This document shows positions 16,794 to 23,832 of a stretch of 30,103 nt of DNA, piece after piece; position 1 is the first letter of the stretch; each line of letters opens with the position of its first letter. A program made the position numbers and the translations under genes. This DNA comes from CAXTTV01 sp964247295 (GTDB lineage: Bacteria; Chloroflexota; Ktedonobacteria; Ktedonobacterales; Ktedonobacteraceae). The stretch spans positions 1-30,103 of the forward strand of contig CAXTTV010000038.1 in assembly GCA_964247295.1 (NCBI GenBank), given 5' to 3'. The notes beneath the pieces were generated by a model, which had not been told where the DNA came from, did no database searches, and saw only the letters and a program-made list of their open reading frames with translations.

Positions 16794-19700
16794 ATGTTTT
16801 TAGATCGTCAGGTGTTGGTGGAAGAGGGGCGGGCGGCTTCTCCCTCCGCTCAACAGGAGTGGATGAACCGGTGGCGGAGATCCCCGGTCAAGCTTCAGGT
16901 CTGTATTTGTTTACTGCTAGCCTGCATGGGGGCTGGTTGGCTTGCTGCTCAGGCGGCTCAGCAATCCGTTCAACGTCGTTACGTCCCTGATTGGGGTGGG
17001 GCAAGCTGGATTGAGGCGGACAGTGACACCGCCAATATGTCTACTGTGACCTATTTTCGCTATAAGCCCAAATTGGCGGTCACCCCAAAGGGAGCAGCTC
17101 TGGTAATTGCTGCCAATCAAGCATTTGATCTGTATGTAAATGGTTCGCTGATTGGCTCGACTACCCTGGACTCATCTCCTGAAAAACAATCCTATCTTTA
17201 TGATGTGCATTTGTCGTTACAGCGTGGGCAGAATATCATCGCTGTCAGAGTGAGGAGCCCGACAGGTGAAGTGCCGCGTCTGCGTTTAAAGCTGCTGCCA
17301 TCGGGAGATCAGACCACACCGATTATCACTGATCAGCATTGGAGGGTAACAACGCAGAGCGCGCAGGCCTTCCCCACTGGAAATCAGCAGGAAGCGGCCT
17401 GGACTGCTCGTACCTTTGACGATCGTGGTTGGAGTACCTCTCGCAAGATCCAGGAGGACTCCTCGCGCGACCGAACAACGTCCGTGAACCCTATACTCTA
17501 TGAGCAGCCGTTCTCGCTGCACTGGGTCAGTGCTGGTGGCGGCCACGAGGGCTATTTTATTCGTCAGATCCAGTTGGATCAGGTGCCGCGAGATGCCTGG
17601 CTGCGTCTGGTCGCGACCGGCAATGCGAATATCTCTGTGAATGGTACGCAGCTTAAAAATTGGAGCCCGCTACCCGGTCGAGGGCAGACGGATCTGGCTG
17701 TTGGTATCTATCATATTTCGGCCTACCTGCATTCAGGGGTCAATACGCTGGCGCTCCAGGTTGTGCCTGAAGGTCAGGGGAAGCCCGTGCCAGCCGCGAT
17801 CTCCACTGATCTTTTGTTAGAGGATCAGCAGGGGCGGGCTGATTGGCAGGATCTCGCGGCTGGCTGGCGTTCCTCGTCTCAACCGATCGATGGTTGGAAT
17901 ACGGGGAGTGAACTGGCTCTGCTCTGGCTTCCAGCCTTTGAGTTAACGCAGCCAGTGAATCTTCCTCATCTCTACCTGCCGTCTTCCGTAGATGCGCAGG
18001 TGCAGACACCACTTTCCTGGCAGCATATCCTGTTAGCGGTGAGTGTGACGGTTATGGGAGTCTTTGCCTTCTGGCTTTTGCTGGGACTGGGACTGTTGAG
18101 GCGCTACTGCCGGACTCGCTGGCAGGCTCTGGAGAATGCCAGCCTGGTATTTTTACCGCCGCTGGCAGCGGAGTTTCTCGGCGTGATTCTGTCCGCTGGC
18201 CTGCCTCGATTTTATGGTGGGGCCGGGATCGCGGTGCTCAGCCTGTTGTTGATCCTCACAAGCCTTCTGCTCTGGCGAGAAACCTCGCGGTCAGATCGGC
18301 TGCGTCAGGCGTCCAGTTCGCTTGGTGGATTAGTCAGGCTGGTCGCGCAGCAGCCAACCCAATCTAGGCCCCTCTGGAATCAGTCCGGCATCAAAGAAAG
18401 ACGACGCACGCGGTTGTTGCGCTGGTTGCAGTTTCATTGGGCGGCCTTGCTGCTCTGCCTCTGCTTCCTGGAGCTATTGGGGTTCCAGCTCGCGACTCTG
18501 CCATACTCTCCTGAGGAACTATTGGGATACTATGCCGCGCGGGGGATTCAGATGAGTGGACTCCCGCATCTGCCGTCAGGTATTCTTTATCCCCGAGGGA
18601 TCGTTGCTTCGTATCTTTTGGCGCTGGATCTGACTATTTTTGGTAGTCAGGCTATTCACCTTCGGCTGCTTGTGTTGGCCTGCTCAATTCTTAGCTTCTG
18701 GCTATGTTACAGAATTGGCACCTACTTTTTTGAGCGCAAGACCGCTTTACTGGCCGCTCTCTGGTTGGCCTGCTCGCCCCTGATCTTGCTAGGGCAGATC
18801 TCCTTAACTGCGGCGTTAGCCCAAATTTTCACTCTGCTAGTCCTCTACTGGCTTTTTCTCGCCCTCAGACCGCAGGGAAAGCCAATCTATATGTACCTGT
18901 CGATTGGGACGCTGGCTGTGGCTTATCTTAGCTATGAGGAGACCTTTGTACTGCTCCCGGCGGTACTCACCTGTGTGCTACTACTGATCGTTCGGCAGCG
19001 CCGGCTCCGTGTAAATGATCTGCTAAGCCGGTGGCATGTCTGGCTGGCCTGTTCCCTTGGCTTTAGCCTGATTGTAGCTTATCTGCTGATCTCGCGAGCT
19101 GTTCTGCCTCCAATGTTGGGGACAGATCAGAGTCAGGTCCCTTTGATCCATCTGGTTCCGGATATTCTGCCGTTTTACGTCTCCCTCTTTGTCTCCAATA
19201 GAGTCGCGGATAGCGAGATCGAACCTGTAATGACTATGAATGCTCTTCTGGGAGTGCTTGGCTGTGTCTGGGGACTTTCTCGCCGCAATCTGCGGGTGCG
19301 TTACTGCGCATTGTTTCTTTTGGTCGCGTTATTGGCGATCAGCCTGTTCTTGTTGCGTCCCTCACTGCGCTCATTGTACCCACTGCTCCCCCTCTTTTAT
19401 TTTTTGGGGGCGTATGGCTTAACGGAGAGCCTAAGCTGGCTACGCCTGTTTGCTCATGAATGTTTGGGTCGCCCGAGGATCATCGCCGGGCAGCGGCGTC
19501 TATGGGAGGATCGCCGTTCCACGCGTGTGCTGATGGTTTGTACCGCTGGCGCGGTCTGCCTGGCTGTCCTGTTGGCTCCTCTCTTGCCTGTAAGTGCTTA
19601 TAATTTGCCCTTGAGTCGCTTATTCCGAGAAACGTATCAGCCATTGCGGCCTGACCTGGCGTCTGCCGGGGTATATGTGAAGGACCATTGGCGGCCAGGG

Positions 19701-20015
19701 GATATTGTGATCGCGGAGGCCCCTTCGATCTCAACCCTCTATTATAGTGGACATCTGGACTATGTAATGACCGAGAACCAGGCTCAAACCCTTCAAGAGC
19801 GCCACAGCCGTATTATTGACCGGGCTACGGGTGCGGGTATCCTGCTCAACCAGAACGATTTGAAAGCATTGCTGAATTCACGCTCACATGTCTGGATCGT
19901 TGTTGATAACAGCACCGGAGATCCCGAAGGTCGTCAACATGGAGGCTTTACCTTGCCGCCGGGACTGAGGCCGGTTTATGAGAGCACCGGGACGGCTGTC
20001 TTTGAGAAATCCTGA
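16794..20015 (+). CDS. GT-C family (PMT_2/ArnT-like) glycosyltransferase fused to rhamnosidase-like beta-sandwich domains
   Basis: 1073 residues, about twice the length of a plain PMT_2 enzyme. Order: cytoplasmic start, membrane span about 34-54, two exported beta-sandwich modules (about 62-178 and 235-350) resembling alpha-L-rhamnosidase N-terminal domains (ALVIAANQAFDLYVNGSLIG; WLRLVATGNANISVNG), a membrane span near 408-435 plus two more to about 500, then the GT-C core (about 545-950) with many spans. The first outer loop reads LPYSPEELLGYYAARGI; in GT-C enzymes this loop holds the acidic catalytic residue, so the PEE glutamates are candidates. A soluble outer tail (about 960-1073) ends the protein. 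The core transfers a sugar from a polyprenyl-phosphate donor to a protein, lipid or glycan outside the membrane; the sandwich modules could bind that glycan. Last gene of the operon. Confidence 0.83.
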   Translation: MFLDRQVLVEEGRAASPSAQQEWMNRWRRSPVKLQVCICLLLACMGAGWLAAQAAQQSVQRRYVPDWGGASWIEADSDTANMSTVTYFRYKPKLAVTPKGAALVIAANQAFDLYVNGSLIGSTTLDSSPEKQSYLYDVHLSLQRGQNIIAVRVRSPTGEVPRLRLKLLPSGDQTTPIITDQHWRVTTQSAQAFPTGNQQEAAWTARTFDDRGWSTSRKIQEDSSRDRTTSVNPILYEQPFSLHWVSAGGGHEGYFIRQIQLDQVPRDAWLRLVATGNANISVNGTQLKNWSPLPGRGQTDLAVGIYHISAYLHSGVNTLALQVVPEGQGKPVPAAISTDLLLEDQQGRADWQDLAAGWRSSSQPIDGWNTGSELALLWLPAFELTQPVNLPHLYLPSSVDAQVQTPLSWQHILLAVSVTVMGVFAFWLLLGLGLLRRYCRTRWQALENASLVFLPPLAAEFLGVILSAGLPRFYGGAGIAVLSLLLILTSLLLWRETSRSDRLRQASSSLGGLVRLVAQQPTQSRPLWNQSGIKERRRTRLLRWLQFHWAALLLCLCFLELLGFQLATLPYSPEELLGYYAARGIQMSGLPHLPSGILYPRGIVASYLLALDLTIFGSQAIHLRLLVLACSILSFWLCYRIGTYFFERKTALLAALWLACSPLILLGQISLTAALAQIFTLLVLYWLFLALRPQGKPIYMYLSIGTLAVAYLSYEETFVLLPAVLTCVLLLIVRQRRLRVNDLLSRWHVWLACSLGFSLIVAYLLISRAVLPPMLGTDQSQVPLIHLVPDILPFYVSLFVSNRVADSEIEPVMTMNALLGVLGCVWGLSRRNLRVRYCALFLLVALLAISLFLLRPSLRSLYPLLPLFYFLGAYGLTESLSWLRLFAHECLGRPRIIAGQRRLWEDRRSTRVLMVCTAGAVCLAVLLAPLLPVSAYNLPLSRLFRETYQPLRPDLASAGVYVKDHWRPGDIVIAEAPSISTLYYSGHLDYVMTENQAQTLQERHSRIIDRATGAGILLNQNDLKALLNSRSHVWIVVDNSTGDPEGRQHGGFTLPPGLRPVYESTGTAVFEKS

Positions 20016-20047
20016 TTACTCCATGGCGGCCTCCTCGCAAAACAGGG

Positions 20048-20099
20048 TATAATAGTTGCGATATATCCATTTGGAGAGATCTCGAGAAAGGTCTCTCCA
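20048..20099 (+). promoter_or_regulatory. -10 element and leader hairpin of the acyl-CoA mutase gene
   Basis: A consensus TATAAT lies at 20048-20053; no clear TTGACA stands 16-18 bases before it, so an activator or extended contact may be needed. Just downstream, TGGAGAGATCT (20072-20082) pairs with AGGTCTCTCCA (20089-20099) with one G-T wobble and a six-base loop. No T-run follows, and the hairpin ends 28 bases before the ribosome site at 20128-20134. It is therefore a leader structure, not a terminator, and might affect mRNA stability or control. Confidence 0.55.
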
Positions 20100-20145
20100 T
20101 CAAAAGCGTGTAAACCGATCTTCAACGAGGAGGACATCTGATTTT

Positions 20146-21882
20146 ATGCTTGAGCAGAAATTACCGGCGTCCCAGGGATCGCAGCCGGAGATAGAGCAGG
20201 GGACCCTGTTCGATAAAGCGGAACTGGAACGCTTAACCGAAAAGCGGGGGGAGTGGGAGAACACGACCCTCAAGAAGTCGCTGGAGCGGATGCCCGAGCG
20301 TGAGAATCTGATGACCACCTCTGGCGTTTCGATCGGGCGCATCTATACCCCACAAGATAATGCCAATCTGGATTATAGCCGCGATCTCGGGCTTCCAGGT
20401 GAGTATCCCTACACACGCGGTGTCCAACCGACGATGTATCGCGCGAAACCCTGGACGATGCGTATGTTCGCGGGCTTTGGGAACGCCGAAGATACCAACA
20501 CCCGCTTCAAATATCTGCTCCAGCAGGGCCAGACCGGGCTCTCAACCGCGTTCGATATGCCAACGCTCTATGGTTACGATACCGATCATCCGATGGCCGA
20601 GGGCGAGTTTGGCAAGTGCGGGGTCGCAATCTCCTCTCTCGCGGATATAGAGATTCTCTACGCCGATCTGCCGTTGGATAAGATTACCACCTCGATGACC
20701 ATCAACAGTCCCGCTCCAGTCATCTGGGCAATGTATATAGCTAATGCCGAGAAGCAGGGCTTCCCGATGGCAAAACTGGGCGGCACGCTGCAAAACGATA
20801 TCCTGAAAGAGTATATCGCCCAAAAAGAATTCCTGTTCCCGCCCGATCCCTCACTCCGTCTGGTCGTCGACACGATCGAGTTTGGCACCCGGCATATGCC
20901 CCGCTGGAATACCATCAGTATCAGTGGCTACCATATTCGTGAGGCTGGCGCCACCGCGATTCAGGAGCTTGCCTTTACGCTGGCCGATGGTTTGGCCTAT
21001 GTAGATGCGACCCTGGAACGCGGCTTGAAGATTGACGAGTTCGCGCCCCGGCTCTCATTCTTCTTTGATGTCCATAACGACTTTTTTGAAGAGATCGCCA
21101 AATTCCGGGCCGGGAGGCGACTCTGGGCTCGCCTGATGCGCGAGCGCTACGGCGCGAAAGATCCTCGTTCCTGGTTGCTTCGCTGCCATGCCCAGACGGC
21201 TGGCGTCTCCTTAACCGCGCAACAGCCCGAGAACAATATTGTCCGCACCACCGTCCAGGCTCTGGCCGCCGTCCTTGGTGGGACCAACTCCTTGCACACA
21301 AACTCATTGGATGAGGCCCTGGCCCTGCCGACTGAGAAAGCCGTTTTGATTGCCCTGAGAACGCAACAGATCCTCGCCAGCGAGAGCGGTGTAACCAACA
21401 CCGTTGATCCTCTCGGTGGCTCCTACTTTATTGAGGAATTGACCGATCGAACCGAGCGGGCCGCGCTAGATTACATTAATCAGATCGACGCGCTGGGTGG
21501 CGTCCAGGCCTGTATCCAGAATGGGTTTTTCCAGCGGGAGATTGCCGAGTCAGCGTATCGCTACCAGCAGGAGATCGATCAGCATGACCGCACCATTGTT
21601 GGCGTCAACGACTATACCGTCAAAGAAAATATCAAAGTGCCAACCCTCTATGTGGATCGTGAGGGGGAGCGTGCCCACCTGGAGCGCTTAGATCGTGTGC
21701 GTCGCGAGCGTGATCAGACAGCCATGAAGAGGGCCCTGGACAATCTACGCCGGGCCTGCGAGGGGACCGAGAACACCATGCCAGCGATTCTCGACGCTGT
21801 GAAAAGCTATGCCACTCTAGGAGAGATCATGAATGTCTTCCGCGATGTCTTTGGTGAGTACATGGAACCGGCGGTGTTCTAA
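20146..21882 (+). CDS. Coenzyme B12-dependent acyl-CoA mutase large subunit, isobutyryl-CoA mutase type
   Basis: 578 residues from the ATG at 20146, preceded by AGGAGGA (20128-20134); in-frame TTG codons further up give no family sequence. The TIM-barrel substrate domain of the methylmalonyl-CoA mutase family is complete (QPTMYRAKPWTMRMFAGFG, TAFDMPTLYGYDTDHPM, NTISISGYHIREAGATAIQE, SGVTNTVDPLGGSYFIE). The C-terminal B12-binding domain (DxHxxG) is absent, so a separate small subunit must exist elsewhere. Two positions set substrate choice: Tyr89/Arg207 in methylmalonyl-CoA mutase, Phe80/Gln198 in isobutyryl-CoA mutase. Here they are Phe108 (RMFAGF) and Gln226 (YIAQKE), with the same 118-residue spacing. 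The likely reaction is isobutyryl-CoA to n-butyryl-CoA, linking valine and fatty-acid metabolism. Automatic tools would probably call it methylmalonyl-CoA mutase. Transcribed alone, with its own -10 and a terminator. Confidence 0.92.
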   Translation: MLEQKLPASQGSQPEIEQGTLFDKAELERLTEKRGEWENTTLKKSLERMPERENLMTTSGVSIGRIYTPQDNANLDYSRDLGLPGEYPYTRGVQPTMYRAKPWTMRMFAGFGNAEDTNTRFKYLLQQGQTGLSTAFDMPTLYGYDTDHPMAEGEFGKCGVAISSLADIEILYADLPLDKITTSMTINSPAPVIWAMYIANAEKQGFPMAKLGGTLQNDILKEYIAQKEFLFPPDPSLRLVVDTIEFGTRHMPRWNTISISGYHIREAGATAIQELAFTLADGLAYVDATLERGLKIDEFAPRLSFFFDVHNDFFEEIAKFRAGRRLWARLMRERYGAKDPRSWLLRCHAQTAGVSLTAQQPENNIVRTTVQALAAVLGGTNSLHTNSLDEALALPTEKAVLIALRTQQILASESGVTNTVDPLGGSYFIEELTDRTERAALDYINQIDALGGVQACIQNGFFQREIAESAYRYQQEIDQHDRTIVGVNDYTVKENIKVPTLYVDREGERAHLERLDRVRRERDQTAMKRALDNLRRACEGTENTMPAILDAVKSYATLGEIMNVFRDVFGEYMEPAVF

Positions 21883-21938
21883 ATCGCTGTAGCGCTAATC
21901 AAAAGCGCTGCTAACAATTGAAACGTAGACAGATCGGG

Positions 21939-21970
21939 GCGCAATCTCCAGGTTGCGCTCTCTTATTTAT
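21939..21970 (+). terminator. Probable terminator between the mutase gene and prmA
   Basis: GCGCAATC (21939-21946) pairs with GGTTGCGC (21951-21958), with a TCCA loop, followed by TCTCTTATTTAT, a moderate T-run. A weaker pair of AGCGCT repeats lies just upstream (21891-21896, 21904-21909). It ends about 20 bases before the prmA start, so prmA must have a promoter within or before it, or depend on read-through. Confidence 0.6.
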
Positions 21971-21990
21971 AAGATTAAGGGAATGCAAGT

Positions 21991-22905
21991 ATGCGCTGGT
22001 TAGAGTTAACGGTGCGGGTCCATCCAGAGGCGGTGGAGTCGGTTAGCGAGCTATTGAGCAGCTACGCGCCCGGCGGGGTCGCGATTGAAGAGCCATTTGA
22101 ATTGATTGATGAGGGGCAAGAGTATCGGGTCCTGAGTGGGCAGCCAGTCATCGTTCATGCATATCTGCCGATGGATGGCAAGCAGGACGAGACGCGGCGG
22201 AGGATCGCCGAGGGGCTTTGGCATTTCAGCAGTATTGGTGAGCATTTTGTGGGAAAGCTGGAGAGCCGTGAGGTGAATGAGGAGGATTGGGCCAACGCCT
22301 GGAAAGAATTCTATCATGTCACCCATATTGGGAAAAGGCTGGTGATCCGCCCCTCCTGGCGCGAGTACACTCCCAAAGATGACGAGGTGGTACTGGAACT
22401 GGACCCAGGGATGGCCTTTGGGACCGGTCTGCACCCGACCACACGGATGTGCCTGGAACAGGTCGAGCAGCGCACGCGTTCGGATATGAAGGTGATAGAT
22501 GTCGGGACGGGTTCCGGCATCCTGGCCCTGGCCGCCGCGAAATTGGGAGCCGCCAGCGTTTATGGGATCGACAATAGCAGCGTAGCTGCGGAGAGTGCCG
22601 CCGAGAATGCTCGCGTCAACCATCTGGCCGGAACGATTCAGGTGGTGCTAGGGGAGCTAACCCCCGAAGAGGCTCAACGGCATGCGGACGAGTATGATAT
22701 GGTTCTGGCAAATATTATTGCCCGTGTGATTGGCGCGATTGCTGCTCAACTGGCAACTGTCCTGAAGCCCGGCGGTTTGTTAATTGCCAGCGGCATTATC
22801 AACGAGCGTCGCCATGAGGCCGAGGGACCCTTACTGGAGGCTGGTCTCAAGTTGGTCGAGGCGCAGATGATCGACGATTGGGTTACTCTGGTGATGACAA
22901 AATAG
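21991..22905 (+). CDS. prmA: Ribosomal protein L11 methyltransferase
   Basis: 304 residues; ATG with AAGGGA at 21977-21982. The N-terminal substrate-binding domain (MRWLELTVRVHPEAVESVSELL, then EEDWANAWKEFYH and the LVIRPSW strand) and the linker DPGMAFGTGLHPTTRMCLE are characteristic of PrmA. The S-adenosylmethionine pocket follows as VIDVGTGSGILALAAAKLGA (about 168-187) with the acidic GIDNS strand and the LANIIARVI motif at the active site. It trimethylates several amino groups of ribosomal protein L11 in the cytoplasm. The next gene, rsmE, begins 15 bases downstream, the common prmA-rsmE pairing for ribosome modification. Confidence 0.96.
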   Translation: MRWLELTVRVHPEAVESVSELLSSYAPGGVAIEEPFELIDEGQEYRVLSGQPVIVHAYLPMDGKQDETRRRIAEGLWHFSSIGEHFVGKLESREVNEEDWANAWKEFYHVTHIGKRLVIRPSWREYTPKDDEVVLELDPGMAFGTGLHPTTRMCLEQVEQRTRSDMKVIDVGTGSGILALAAAKLGAASVYGIDNSSVAAESAAENARVNHLAGTIQVVLGELTPEEAQRHADEYDMVLANIIARVIGAIAAQLATVLKPGGLLIASGIINERRHEAEGPLLEAGLKLVEAQMIDDWVTLVMTK

Positions 22906-22920
22906 GGGAGTAGAAAGACA

Positions 22921-23697
22921 ATGCATCGTTTTTTTGTCGAACCAGAACGGCTCCAGGTGCTCTCGGAATCTGTCAGTCTTCCCGATCCTCTCGCGCATCA
23001 GGTGCGGGATGTCTTGCGTCTGGCTGTGGGTGAAAATCTCTTGCTCCTGGACAATAGCGGTGATGAGGTGCTCGCGGAGGTGATCCAGATGGGAAAGGTT
23101 GGTGTTACTGTTCGGCTGGTGGAACGTAGGCCCGGCAAAAGTGAGTCACCGATCAAAATCGTTCTCTACCAGGGCTTGATGAAATCGGCACGTTTTGAGT
23201 GGGTGCTGGAAAAAGGGACCGAGCTTGGAGTCAGCAGCTTTGTTCCGACCCTCTGCCAGCGTTCGATGTCTGGCCTGGAAGCGACCGGGAGTGCTAAAAT
23301 CAAGCGCTGGGAGCGGATCATCCAGGAGGCGACGGAGGTCGCGGGCCGTTCAAAGCATCCAGATCTGCTCCCAATCCAGTCTCTGGCGCGGGCGCTGAAT
23401 ACTCTTCCAGTAGGGGCTCTGGTTGTGATGGCCTGGGAGGAGGAACAGGAGCAGACATTGGCCGACGTGCTGCGTGAGGCTGGAGAGCGCTGGCGATCCT
23501 CGGGGGCATCTGAACCTCTCACCGTGGCGCTCTTAATTGGTCCCGAAGGTGGGTTGACTCTTGAAGAGGTGCGTATGGCTCAGAAGCATGGCGCGCGAGT
23601 AGCGACGCTGGGCCGCCGCATTCTGCGAGCCGAGACGGCGGCCCTGGCATCGGTATCAAATATCATGTTTGCTTTAGAGCAATTCGCAAACAATTAG
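22921..23697 (+). CDS. rsmE: 16S rRNA (uracil1498-N3)-methyltransferase
   Basis: 258 residues; ATG with GGGGAG at 22905-22910 overlapping the end of prmA. The N-terminal PUA-like domain opens MHRFFVEPERL and includes HQVRDVLRLAVGENLLLLDNSG. The C-terminal SPOUT knot domain has LYQGLMKSARFEWVLEKGTELGVSSFVPTLCQRS, LLIGPEGGLTLEEV and GRRILRAETAALASVSNIMFAL, all conserved RsmE segments that form the trefoil-knot S-adenosylmethionine site. It methylates U1498 of 16S rRNA in the assembled 30S subunit. Co-transcribed with prmA. The 135 bases that follow carry a TTGACA (23790-23795) without a good -10 at normal spacing. Confidence 0.96.
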   Translation: MHRFFVEPERLQVLSESVSLPDPLAHQVRDVLRLAVGENLLLLDNSGDEVLAEVIQMGKVGVTVRLVERRPGKSESPIKIVLYQGLMKSARFEWVLEKGTELGVSSFVPTLCQRSMSGLEATGSAKIKRWERIIQEATEVAGRSKHPDLLPIQSLARALNTLPVGALVVMAWEEEQEQTLADVLREAGERWRSSGASEPLTVALLIGPEGGLTLEEVRMAQKHGARVATLGRRILRAETAALASVSNIMFALEQFANN

Positions 23698-23832
23698 TAA
23701 GAATATAAGACAAAGTCATCACTACTCAACGTTTTGATTATAAAGAGATAGCTTTGCGGTGTGTTTCGCCGTTGCCTGAAGTGTTATTATTGACACAACT
23801 GTCGTAGCCGAACTTTGTTGAGAGCGTGTTGT

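Noticed and set aside
20056..20145. Upstream TTG start for the mutase
   Set aside because: It would translate through the leader hairpin and the AGGAGGA ribosome site. The ATG at 20146 with ideal spacing and family-like sequence is better.
22051..22623. 190-codon minus-strand frame inside prmA
   Set aside because: It lies wholly antisense to a confidently identified prmA and shows no family features.
23790..23818. Promoter for the SWIM gene at TTGACA 23790-23795
   Set aside because: The expected -10 position reads CTTTGT, a poor match. It is mentioned but not called as a feature.
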